Assembly: GCA_030725785.1 (NCBI GenBank)
Contig: JANRFB010000083.1
Coordinates: 13,218-58,162, forward strand
DNA from: Solirubrobacteraceae bacterium
Lineage (GTDB): Bacteria > Actinomycetota > Thermoleophilia > Solirubrobacterales > Solirubrobacteraceae
Direction: 5' to 3'
DNA: 44,945 nucleotides
Part shown: in pieces, positions 6,930-15,067 of the stretch
How positions within the stretch are numbered: the stretch's first letter is position 1
How the letters are laid out: the number at the start of each line of letters is the position of its first letter
Notes under the pieces: generated by a model
The model's input: only the letters and a program-made list of their open reading frames with translations
Databases searched by the model: none
Told to the model about the DNA's origin: nothing
Translations under genes and position numbers: made by a program

Positions 6930-8258
6930 GTGACGCGACTAGGCCTCCCGGCGCTGAGTCCGGTCCGCATTCTGATCGCGGCGCAACTCGCTGTGATTGT
7001 TTCGGCTGGAATGGCGACGGTTCTGTCACTGCCGAAATTCACCGGCGATGAGATTGCTCACTTCAGCTACGTTCAGAGCGTTGCTGAGCAGGGGCGGTTG
7101 CCGCTCCTAGGCCCAACGCTGATTAGCTCTCAGGCTGAAGCAATCTACGAGGGTACCTATCCGGCACCCGGCAGGCTCGATCCCGCCAAGCGCGGCCTTA
7201 GCGGCCGCAGCTAAGAGGCATTCCAGCCGCCGCTCTACTACCTGCTGGGAGCGGCGCCGTTCCGGCTCGCTGGCGGTAACTACATCGTCAAAATGCGCGT
7301 GATGCGGCTGATCGGGCTGGGGCTGCTGCTGGCCGCTGCCCTGCTGCTTTGGCGCCTTACGGTTGAGGTGGTTGGCGACTCCGACGTGGCCGAGCCGTAC
7401 TTTGCTTTCGCGCTGACGGCGCTGCTTTGGCCCGGAGTCGTGCTGCGCACGGTGACAATCTCGAATAGCGGCCTCGAATTTCTCATAGGGGTCGCTTTGG
7501 CGCTAGTTCTTTGGCGCGCATGGCGGCAGGCCAGCGTCAGCTGGCTGCTCGGCGCTGTCGTGCTTGTTGGCTTTGGTTTGCTGACGCGGCTGACGATCAT
7601 CGTCTTTGTCCCCGGGCTCCTGATCTGTGCGTTCGCTGTCTTGCGGCAGGCGCAGATTTCGGCCCGCACACGATGGCTGGCCGGCGCCGGCGTTGTAGTG
7701 ATCCCAGCGATCATGATTGCTCCGTGGTTGCTCTCAAACCTGGACCGCTACGGGTCGCTGACCGGCTCGCGCGTCGTGCGGCAGATGATGGAGCCTTTCT
7801 TCAATCCTGACGGGATTAAGTACACGGTTGCTGACATCCCCGGCCGCCTGCTCGTGGTTACACGAGCGCCGCTCGCAGAGGAGTGGTGGATCGAACTGCT
7901 CTCTGCCTTGAAGCGCTGGGTCCTGACCGCGCTGATGACGGCGCTGGTGGTACTGGCACCGCTTGGTGTGCTCAGCGTCAGGCCCAGCGAGCGTCGCGCG
8001 CGGCTACTCGTTCTGCTGGGGCTACCGGTCGGCGTTGGGGTTGTCTGGATGTGTTACGTGCTGCTCATCCTCAACTGGGATTTCTTCCTCCCGCGCTACC
8101 TCTACCCAACGATTCCAGGGTTGATACTGATGGCGGCTGTCTCGATCGGGCGGCTGCGCAGCGGTGCTCGTGTATTAACGGCCAGCGCTGGCGTAATCAC
8201 GGCGCTGCTCGCCGTCTGGTGGGTCTACCTCTCGACCGTTGAGCCGTTCACCGGCTAA
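6930..8258 (+). pseudogene. multi-pass membrane glycosyltransferase (GT-C/DUF2142-like) broken by one in-frame stop
   Basis: A GTG start at 6930 opens a frame of about 442 codons with a single internal TAA at 7212-7214. Both sides are in the same frame and belong to one protein. Before the stop is a first membrane helix and the luminal region with GDEIAHFSYVQSVAEQGRLP, the DE-containing loop typical of GT-C enzymes. Directly after the stop comes EAFQPPLYYLLGAAPFRLAG, the family motif usually written YEAxQPPLYYLL. The TAA therefore sits exactly where Tyr is expected (TAC/TAT to TAA, one base). About eight more membrane helices follow to 8258. Such enzymes move sugars from lipid carriers outside the membrane. 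It could be a pseudogene, a sequence error, or less likely a readthrough gene; a restart at 7293 would lack the catalytic loop. Confidence 0.75.
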
Positions 8259-8277
8259 CAGTCGGAGCTGGCGTGGC

Positions 8278-8315
8278 GGAAGGCCCCGCGCCGCAGCAGC
8301 GACGCGGGGCTTTCC
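8278..8315. terminator. bidirectional hairpin terminator
   Basis: A 13-pair stem, GGAAGGCCCCGCG (8278-8290) with CGCGGGGCTTTCC (8303-8315), one pair being G-U, and a 12-base loop. It lies between two genes that end facing each other (glycosyltransferase stop at 8258, fasciclin stop at 8337). Only short T and A runs flank the GC core, so it may act in both directions without a classic U-tract. Confidence 0.7.
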
Positions 8316-8336
8316 AGCCGTGCCAAATCGCTGCGG

Positions 8337-8870
8337 TTAGCTAGCTGGCGGAACAAGCACCTTGTTGATCACGTGAACAACACCGTTTGAGGCGGTGATG
8401 TCGGTCGCCTCAACGGTTGCGTCATTTACCTTCACGACGCCGTCCTTGATGCTGACCGTTAGGTCCTGACCCTCGACGGTCTTCAGCTTCTGTCCGTCCT
8501 TGAGGTCGGCTGCCGTGTAGGTTCCGGGAACTACGTGGTAGGTAAGGACCTGCTGCAGATCCGTCTTGTTGTCTGGCTCAAGCAGCGTGTCGACTGTGCT
8601 CTGGATGTCAGCAAAAGCAGCGTCCGTCGGAGCAAAGACCGTGTAAGGGCCGGTTCCTTCGAGCGTCGTCACGAGGTCGGCTGCCGTCAGGGCAGCTACC
8701 AGCGTCGACAGGTCTGCATTGCCGGAGGCGACTGCTGCGATCGTCTCATCGCTCGTCATCGTCGTTGCTGCGGTTGAGGCAGTTGTTTCGCTGTCGCTGC
8801 TACCGCATGCGACGACGCCGAGACTGGCGACGGCAATGGCGGCAATTACAGCAATGTGGCTTAGTTTCAT
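8337..8870 (-). CDS. fasciclin (FAS1) domain lipoprotein
   Basis: Secreted, probably membrane-anchored protein of 177 residues with one FAS1 adhesion domain. It begins with a signal peptide ending in a lipobox (LGVVAC, Cys about residue 22) and then a Ser/Thr-rich linker. The FAS1 domain (about 45-177) shows the usual strings: LVAALTAADLVTTLEGTGPY, TVFAPTDAAFADI, and LTYHVVPGTY, ending in VVHVINKVLVPP. FAS1 proteins act in adhesion or matrix binding. Length and layout are normal for the bacterial single-domain type. AGGAG stands six bases before the ATG. It ends at the shared terminator, so it is a single-gene unit. Confidence 0.92.
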   Translation of the reverse strand: MKLSHIAVIAAIAVASLGVVACGSSDSETTASTAATTMTSDETIAAVASGNADLSTLVAALTAADLVTTLEGTGPYTVFAPTDAAFADIQSTVDTLLEPDNKTDLQQVLTYHVVPGTYTAADLKDGQKLKTVEGQDLTVSIKDGVVKVNDATVEATDITASNGVVHVINKVLVPPAS

Positions 8871-8883
8871 CTCATCTCCTAGC

Positions 8884-8957
8884 TAGTATTTATCTTCCAG
8901 TTTACGCGCTCCGTCGCCGTGGGGATCGCTGAATCGAGAGTATTTAGCGAGTATTTA
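8884..8957 (-). promoter_or_regulatory. three AT-rich direct repeats upstream of the fasciclin gene
   Basis: On the coding strand of the fasciclin gene TAAATACTC occurs at 8949-8957 and 8938-8946 (11 bases apart, one helical turn), and TAAATACTA at 8884-8892 next to the ribosome site. The gap from 8871 to 9144 holds no gene and is unusually AT-rich between 8881 and 8980 for this genome. The repeats could be operator half-sites or overlapping -10 elements; nothing in the sequence decides this. Confidence 0.35.
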
Positions 8958-9144
8958 TTAAACGACCAGGTAATTAATTGCCCCACTAAGTGGCGCGCCG
9001 CGAGGGCGATGCTCCGCGGTTGACTGCGAGATTGGTTAGCCTCAGACGATGCCTCGAGTGACCCTTTCAGCTGATCTCTGCCTGCTCGTCTTCCCGCGGC
9101 AGGCAACTGGTCCTCCAGCCGCGCAGAACGGCGGTGACTGATCG

Positions 9145-9936
9145 ATGAGTGAAGACGAAACACCTGTTCCCGGTTGGTACGCCGACCCGCGCGGAGAGGC
9201 ATCTCTGCGCTGGTGGAATGGGCGCGCTTGGACTGAGCAGACTGCCGCCTCGCCTGGCGGGGGAGCATTTGCGCCGCCTCGTGTTCCCGGCGCTGACCGG
9301 ACTGGCGAGCCGACTCCCAGCACGCCGCAGCCTGCCGTCGTAGCTGCTCCAACCCAATCGCTCCCTATCGCTGAACCGCCAACGGTTGTCATCGCCGGCC
9401 AGACAAGGCTGCTTTCAGCCTGGTGGCCGAGGGCCGGCGCCTACATCATCGATGCTCTGATCACCTTCGCATTCACGCTGCCGTTCATCATCGCCGCGAT
9501 CGTGATCATCGCCGGCGTCGACTTCTCATCGATCAAGATCGTTGACAATCAGATCAAGGGAATCTCAACCGAGGAGCAGGCCGCGGTCGGCGGGGCGCTG
9601 CTGCTCGTATTCTTCGGCGCATTGCTGGTCGCATTCACCTACCAGCCAATAACGATGGCTCGCGAGGGCGAGCAGAACGGCCGCACCTGGGGGATGCAGC
9701 TGCTCGGCATCCGTGTCGTGCGTGAGAGCGGTGCGGCAATGACCTATGGCCCGGCGCTGGTCCGCCAGTTCCTCGTGATGGGCGTCCTCTACGGCGTTAT
9801 TTCCGGGATCGGTAACTTGGTTACCGTGGTCGGGGGAACAATTGCGATTGTGCTCGCCTACCTCTGGCCGCTCTGGGACAGCGAGAACCGAGCTGCACAG
9901 GACTTCATTTGCTCAACTCACGTAGTGCGCGACTGA
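9145..9936 (+). CDS. RDD family membrane protein with N-terminal DUF2510 domain
   Basis: 263 residues. The N-terminus (about 7-35) is a DUF2510 domain, PGWYADPRGEASLRWWNGRAWTEQT, a Trp-rich module common in actinobacterial membrane proteins. A Pro-rich linker follows (about 36-85). The rest is an RDD domain of three to four membrane helices starting at RAGAYIIDALITF, with the conserved Arg and Asp. A later stretch, GRTWGMQLLGIRVVRESG, is also typical. The function of RDD proteins is mostly unknown; some are linked to ion transport. It lies 60 bases upstream of cydA on the same strand and might be co-transcribed, but there is no overlap. Start ATG chosen because the DUF2510 follows directly. 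Confidence 0.88.
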   Translation: MSEDETPVPGWYADPRGEASLRWWNGRAWTEQTAASPGGGAFAPPRVPGADRTGEPTPSTPQPAVVAAPTQSLPIAEPPTVVIAGQTRLLSAWWPRAGAYIIDALITFAFTLPFIIAAIVIIAGVDFSSIKIVDNQIKGISTEEQAAVGGALLLVFFGALLVAFTYQPITMAREGEQNGRTWGMQLLGIRVVRESGAAMTYGPALVRQFLVMGVLYGVISGIGNLVTVVGGTIAIVLAYLWPLWDSENRAAQDFICSTHVVRD

Positions 9937-9996
9937 GCTACGGTGCAGCGCCAACTTAACCTGTCAGGGCAGCTTTAGCGATAGTCTTCGCGCGCG

Positions 9997-11415
9997 ATGG
10001 ATTCTCTGCCGCTAGCCGCTGATGCACTGACGCTTGCCCGCTGGCAATTCGCGACGACGACGCTTTACCACTTCATCTTTGTGCCGCTGACGCTCGGCCT
10101 TGCGCCGGTGATCGCCTACATGCAGACGAAGTGGTATCGAACGCGTGATGAGTCGTGGCTGCGGCTGACGAAGTTCTTCGGCACGCTGCTGTTGATCAAT
10201 TTTGCGATCGGCGCCGCGACCGGGCTGCTGCAGGAGTTCCAGTTCGGTATGAACTGGTCGTCGTATTCGCAATTCGTCGGTGACGTCTTCGGCTCAACGT
10301 TGGCGCTCGAAGGGCTAATCGCCTTCATGCTCGAATCGACCTTTATCGGCATCTGGGTATTCGGTTGGGGCAGGCTCTCGGAGCGGATGCACCTGGCCTC
10401 AATCTGGCTCGTCGTCGCTGGCACTTGGCTCTCGACAACCTTCATCCTGATGGCCAACTCGTGGATGCAGAACCCCGTCGGCTACAGCATCGACACGGCG
10501 ACCGGGCAGGCCAGAATGGTTGACCTCTGGGCCGTCCTGACGAACCCGATTGCGATCTGGGCCGTCGCACACACGCTGCTGGCCTCGCTGATGGTTGCCG
10601 CCTTCCTGCTGCTCGGCGTCGCCTGCTGGCACATCCTCAAGGGCCGCAACGTTGAACTCTTCCGCCCGGTCGTGAAGCTGAGCCTTTACATCGCGATCCC
10701 GATCACGACGCTGACGCTGCTAGTCGGCAGCGAGTTCGGCGTAGCGCTCACCGGCCCGCAGCCGATGAAGATCGCCGCCGCCGAGGCGCTGTGGGAAACC
10801 GAACAACCGGCATCGTTCTCGCTCTTCCAGATTGGTGGTTTCTCGGCTGAAGATCCGGTTCCGTCGTTCTCGCTCGACATTCCCTATCTGCTCTCGTTCT
10901 TAGCGACCAACACCTTTACCGGCAAGGTTGAAGGGATGAATCAGGTGCAGGATGCGGCGCGAACCAAATATGGACCGGGCAACTACATCCCTGACGTCAA
11001 GCTGGCCTACTGGTCGATGCGCGGGATGGCCTATCTCGGTTCGCTCTCGATGATGATCGCGCTGCTCGGTGGCTTCCTCTACTGGCGCGGAACTCTTGAA
11101 AAGTCACGCTGGTTCTTGAAGATCGCCGTCGGCGCGATTTCGCTGCCGTTTATCACGGCGCTGATCGGTTGGATCTTCACTGAGACGGCTCGTCAGCCTT
11201 GGGTCGCCTATGGCGTGCTGAAGACTGCTGACGGGCTCTCGCAATCGGTTGGATCCGGTGAGATAATCGCCAGCCTCACGGCCTTCATGCTGCTCTACAT
11301 CGCGATCGGGATCACGGCGTTCGTCCTGCTACGCCGCTACGCGATTCTTGACCCGCCGCAGGTCCTGCCTGTCGACGATGCTAAATCCGAACGCGAACCC
11401 GTACCGAGCTACTAG
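9997..11415 (+). CDS. cydA: cytochrome bd oxidase subunit I
   Basis: Heme-bearing subunit of the quinol-oxidising terminal oxidase; it reduces O2 to water and works well at low oxygen. 472 residues with about nine membrane helices. Visible family features: an N-terminal His in TLYHFIFVPLTLGLAP (heme b595 ligand), the acidic pair in LEGLIAFMLESTFIGIWVFGW on the proton path, a His in AIWAVAHTLLAS (heme b558), and the Q-loop region starting at IPYLLSFLATNTF. The motif usually written GRQPW reads ARQPW here. There is no clear ribosome site, so it may be leaderless or have a slightly different start. cydB follows two bases after its stop. Confidence 0.95.
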   Translation: MDSLPLAADALTLARWQFATTTLYHFIFVPLTLGLAPVIAYMQTKWYRTRDESWLRLTKFFGTLLLINFAIGAATGLLQEFQFGMNWSSYSQFVGDVFGSTLALEGLIAFMLESTFIGIWVFGWGRLSERMHLASIWLVVAGTWLSTTFILMANSWMQNPVGYSIDTATGQARMVDLWAVLTNPIAIWAVAHTLLASLMVAAFLLLGVACWHILKGRNVELFRPVVKLSLYIAIPITTLTLLVGSEFGVALTGPQPMKIAAAEALWETEQPASFSLFQIGGFSAEDPVPSFSLDIPYLLSFLATNTFTGKVEGMNQVQDAARTKYGPGNYIPDVKLAYWSMRGMAYLGSLSMMIALLGGFLYWRGTLEKSRWFLKIAVGAISLPFITALIGWIFTETARQPWVAYGVLKTADGLSQSVGSGEIIASLTAFMLLYIAIGITAFVLLRRYAILDPPQVLPVDDAKSEREPVPSY

Positions 11416-11417
11416 AG

Positions 11418-12488
11418 ATGTCGCTAGCTGAACTCTGGTTTTTCGTCATCGCCGGCCTCTGGGCGACCTACCTTGTGCTCGAAGGTTTCGACTTCGGCGT
11501 CGGCATGATGATGGGGATTGGCGCTCGTAACGAGGATGAGCGTGGCGAAATGATCGAGACGATCGCCCCAGTCTGGGATGCCAACGAGGTCTGGCTGCTG
11601 GTAGTCGGCGGCCTTACCTTCGCCTCGTTCCCAGCCTGGTACGGAACTTGGCTGGAGGGTGCCTACTTGGGGCTCGTCGTGCTGATCATCGCGCTGCTGC
11701 TGCGCGTCGTTTCGTTCGAGTGGCGTGGCCGCGTCGATCCGCGCTGGCGCGGCCTTTGGTCGGCCATCAACATTGGTGCCAGCGTCGCTGCGCCGCTGAT
11801 TTGGGGGCTCGTTCTTTCTGTGCTGCTGGCCGGCCTGCCGGTCGCCGGCGGCGGCCGCGTGGGGGAGATGCGCTACTTCGGCGACATCCTCGATTTCATT
11901 ACGCCGTACTCAGTGCTCGGCGCGCTTTCGCTGACGGCGCTATTCGCCTTCCACGGCGCGCTCTTCCTTTCGCTGCGGCTGGACGGTGAGCTTGGCGAGC
12001 GAATCCGCGAGCGCATCGTCAAGCTTGACGCCCGCCACTTGCTGCCGAACCTAACGCTGCCGGCCTTGCTGCTGGGCGGCGGCTTCCTTGTTGCAACTCC
12101 GTTCGTAGCTAACTCCGTCAACGAGCGCAGCATCCTGCCAGTGGCAATCCCCGCGGCGCTCGGGCTGATCGCGCTGATTGCTGCCGTGATCAACGCCCAG
12201 CGCGGCGAGTTTGCGCGCGCCTTCATCTGTACGATTCTGACGATTATTGGCTGGGTAGCGACGCTATTCATCGGCCTCTTTCCCCGGATCATCGTTTCAA
12301 CTATCTCGCTTGGCGATTCGGTCACGATCGAGAACGCTCAGTCCTCGCATTACACGCTGGTTGTGATGACGGTTGCGGCCGTCGTGATGATCCCCGTGAT
12401 CATCCTCTACCAGTGGTGGGGCTTCAGAACGCTTATGGCGCGGCTCGGTCACGGCAAGATGCCGTGGAGCGCGCCCGACGCCAGCTAA
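11418..12488 (+). CDS. cydB: cytochrome bd oxidase subunit II
   Basis: Second subunit of the bd oxidase, 356 residues, about nine membrane helices and no heme ligands of its own. The N-terminus has LEGFDFGVGMM and then VWDANEVWLLVVGG, both hallmark CydB strings. The length is normal. It starts two bases after cydA and is certainly co-transcribed with it. Its stop TAA overlaps the stop of the convergent xylanase gene in the four bases CTAA (12485-12488). The assembly exporter genes cydDC are about 5 kb away on the opposite strand rather than downstream, as in many actinobacteria. Confidence 0.95.
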   Translation: MSLAELWFFVIAGLWATYLVLEGFDFGVGMMMGIGARNEDERGEMIETIAPVWDANEVWLLVVGGLTFASFPAWYGTWLEGAYLGLVVLIIALLLRVVSFEWRGRVDPRWRGLWSAINIGASVAAPLIWGLVLSVLLAGLPVAGGGRVGEMRYFGDILDFITPYSVLGALSLTALFAFHGALFLSLRLDGELGERIRERIVKLDARHLLPNLTLPALLLGGGFLVATPFVANSVNERSILPVAIPAALGLIALIAAVINAQRGEFARAFICTILTIIGWVATLFIGLFPRIIVSTISLGDSVTIENAQSSHYTLVVMTVAAVVMIPVIILYQWWGFRTLMARLGHGKMPWSAPDAS

Positions 12489-13630
12489 CGGCGCCGCTCG
12501 AGCAGCCCGGCAGCGACCGCTTGATAGGCGAGTTTGCGCTTGCCCTCCCGGTCGAGCAGCAGCGGACTATTCGGCGCTGTCGCGCTGGTGAGGCTGTAGC
12601 TGTCAAGCCAAGAATCGGAATCGCGCTGGCCCCAAACGGTGAGGCCGGTGCAGGCGCGTGCCTGGGCGCAGGCGCTAGCGACGCGGCGGAACACGGCCGC
12701 CTGTGCCGCCAACGGGTCAGGTTGGTCCGCCAGCAGTGGCAGTCGAACGTCAAGCTCAGTTATCTCAACCTTGACGCCGAGCCTGCCGAGCGCGTCGATG
12801 TAACGCTTCAGCGACGCCGTCGTGGATGGGAACCAAGGGCTGCTCGTACCGAGCATCGCGTGAGCCTGAATGCCGACCCCGTCAATCGGCACGCGGGCCT
12901 TCTTTAGCCGCGCGACCAGCGCCAGCAGCGCGTCGCTCTTTGGGTCGCCAACCCGCGCATCCCAAAGCAGCTCGTTGAGGAACAGTCTGGCCTTCGGGTC
13001 GGCCTTGCGCGCGCTTCGGAAGGCGCTTGCGATGTAGCCCTCGCCGAGCGTCGTATAGAAGATGTTCTTTGGCGTCAGCGGAGTCTCCTCGCTGTCGTAG
13101 CCGGCGCCGAAGATCGCGAGTGGTTCGTTGATTACGTCCCAGATTTCGACCTTGCCGCGGTAACGGCCGACAACCTTAGTGACCCGCTCAGCGATCAGTT
13201 GACGCAGCCGCGTAGCGGGGTCACCCGCGGTGGCAAGCTCGGCCTTCAGCCACGGCGCGTTCTGGAGCCGGTGCCAAAGCAGGGTGTGGGCACGCAGGCG
13301 CAGTTTCTTCGCTCGCGCCCAAGCGACCATCCGGTCGGTCGCCGCAAAATCGGTCGTTGCCGCCGTTTTCGACATCTCACTCCACTTGAAGGCGTTTTCG
13401 CTCGTGACGGCGTTGAAGTTGGCTGCGATGTCGCTTTTCTCGGTTGCGCTGATCTTGTTCGAGAGCGCTGCCCCAACGAAGATGCCGCTCTGAGCTGCGA
13501 CCTGCTTGAGGCTGCAGCCGACGCCGCTGGCTGGGCATCGCTTCTGCTTCGCCGCGGCTGAAGCAGGCAGTGCCGCGGCGCTAAGCGCGAGCGCCGCAAG
13601 CAGCGCAGAAGTCGTCACCCGACCGGCCAT
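12485..13630 (-). CDS. secreted endo-1,4-beta-xylanase, glycoside hydrolase family 10
   Basis: 381 residues. A signal peptide (about 1-27, ending ASAAA) is followed directly by the GH10 barrel. The acid/base Glu is in WDVINEPL (E169) and the nucleophile Glu in VEITELDVR (E292). Other family strings: SENAFKWSEM and LRAHTLLWH. It should cut internal beta-1,4-xylosyl links in plant hemicellulose outside the cell. Four cysteines near the N-terminus and in the ACAQARACTGL region may form disulfides. There is no carbohydrate-binding module and no sugar transporter nearby, so it is an isolated degradative gene. It converges with cydB. Confidence 0.93.
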   Translation of the reverse strand: MAGRVTTSALLAALALSAAALPASAAAKQKRCPASGVGCSLKQVAAQSGIFVGAALSNKISATEKSDIAANFNAVTSENAFKWSEMSKTAATTDFAATDRMVAWARAKKLRLRAHTLLWHRLQNAPWLKAELATAGDPATRLRQLIAERVTKVVGRYRGKVEIWDVINEPLAIFGAGYDSEETPLTPKNIFYTTLGEGYIASAFRSARKADPKARLFLNELLWDARVGDPKSDALLALVARLKKARVPIDGVGIQAHAMLGTSSPWFPSTTASLKRYIDALGRLGVKVEITELDVRLPLLADQPDPLAAQAAVFRRVASACAQARACTGLTVWGQRDSDSWLDSYSLTSATAPNSPLLLDREGKRKLAYQAVAAGLLERRR

Positions 13631-13728
13631 CTTTCAATCGTAATTGCCAGGCGGCGAAAGTGCCACCACTTTGCAATCAGGCCGCCCCGCTAAGCGCTGC
13701 CGGGGGAGGCTGCAGTTACTGTTACGCG

Positions 13729-15036
13729 ATGGCTTCGACGAACGCGGGCGCGCAGATCAACGCCGATGACCTTCCCTCGCCGATTAAGGCGATCATGCTG
13801 GCGATTCCGTTCGCCCTGCTGGGTTCGGTCGTCGCGACCGTGTTCCTATTCCTTGAAGAACAGCTGATTAACGCTGTTTGGGAGGACCTGCCGAAAGCGC
13901 TCGGCATGACCGAACCGGCTTGGTGGCTCGTCGTGCTGCTGCCGCTGATTGGGGCATCGCTCGTGATGGCCGCCTGGCGACTTCCCGGCAAAACAGATCA
14001 AGGCCCACTTGAAGGGCTTCACTTCGACGTCACCCCGGCAACCTTTGGCTCGGTCATTCTCGCCGCGGCCGGCACACTGATCTTCGGCCTCGTGCTCGGG
14101 CCCGAAGCGCCGCTGCTGGCTTGCGGCACGGCGGCGGGCGCCTTGGTCCTGCGCCGTCAGCCGGACACGGTGATGAAGTTCGGCATGCTGATGACGGCGC
14201 TGGCGGCGATCGCAGCGATTTTCGGCAACCCGATCGTCGTCGTACTGATGCTGGCCGAGTTTGCTGCGCTGGGAATGATCCCAGTTGCAGCGCTGATGCC
14301 TGGTTTCGTTGCCCTCGGCGTTGCCTATGTTTGTGAGACGGGAGTTGGCGGCTGGACGGGCCTTGGCAGCGAAACTTTGGCTGTGCCGGGCCTGCCGGAT
14401 TTCACCTCAATGTCGATCACCGACCTGCTCGTCGCGCTCGCCGTTGGCGTAGTAGCGGCGCTCGTTACGTTGGCCGCTCGCAAGCTTGGCGAGCGCGTTG
14501 CGCTGATGGCACGCAGCAATCCGCCGCTTGTTTTGGTTGCCGTTGCGCTGATTACATCGGGCCTCGCTCTCGCCGTCCGTGAGATCACTGGCGGATCGAT
14601 AAACCTCGTCCTCTTCAGCGGCCAGATGGGAATGGGCGAGATTCTCGCTGAAACCTCGATCGGCGCCGTCGCGCTGATCATCGTCGCCAAACTGGTCGCC
14701 TATGGAGGCGCGCTCGGCGCCGGCTACCGCGGTGGACCAATCTTCCCCGCCGTCTTCCTCGGTGTCGCAGTCGCCGTCGGTGGCACGCTGATCTTCCCCG
14801 TCGCATCGCTCACAGGTCTTGTTGTAGCCGCGGTCGCCGCCGCCGTCACTGCAGCGCTGCGGGCGCCGTTCACGGCCGCTGCCCTTGCGCTGATGCTCGC
14901 GACCAGCGCTGGCGCGGGGAACGCCGCCGCGCTGGCGATCTTCGGCGCTGCAATCGGCTTCGTGTTGCGCGCCGCGCTCGATAAGTGGGAGCTCCGGCAC
15001 GAGCCCGCTGAAGCGCTCGCCGCCGCTCAGTCGTGA
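13729..15036 (+). CDS. ClC-family chloride channel/transporter
   Basis: About 435 residues with ten or more membrane helices. The family motifs are present but altered: GPEAPLLACG stands for GREGPxxxxG and keeps the gating Glu. GGPIFPAVFLG is the GxFxP motif, and the first motif (GSGIP) is not clear (PLEGLHF region). This is typical of the actinobacterial ClC-like ion channel group. It probably moves anions, perhaps with proton exchange. The frame is open back to a GTG at 13660, but the ATG at 13729 gives a more usual N-terminus (MASTNAG) and avoids a Cys-rich leader. It is divergent from the xylanase gene and convergent with the next gene. Confidence 0.82.
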   Translation: MASTNAGAQINADDLPSPIKAIMLAIPFALLGSVVATVFLFLEEQLINAVWEDLPKALGMTEPAWWLVVLLPLIGASLVMAAWRLPGKTDQGPLEGLHFDVTPATFGSVILAAAGTLIFGLVLGPEAPLLACGTAAGALVLRRQPDTVMKFGMLMTALAAIAAIFGNPIVVVLMLAEFAALGMIPVAALMPGFVALGVAYVCETGVGGWTGLGSETLAVPGLPDFTSMSITDLLVALAVGVVAALVTLAARKLGERVALMARSNPPLVLVAVALITSGLALAVREITGGSINLVLFSGQMGMGEILAETSIGAVALIIVAKLVAYGGALGAGYRGGPIFPAVFLGVAVAVGGTLIFPVASLTGLVVAAVAAAVTAALRAPFTAAALALMLATSAGAGNAAALAIFGAAIGFVLRAALDKWELRHEPAEALAAAQS

Positions 15037-15067
15037 GCGGCGGCGCTAGCTTCTGCGCCGCTTGCGG

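Noticed and set aside
8879-9392. Overlapping reverse frames upstream of the RDD gene
   Set aside because: They are antisense to the DUF2510 part of the RDD protein or cross the AT-rich promoter patch, and three competing frames give no family sequence.
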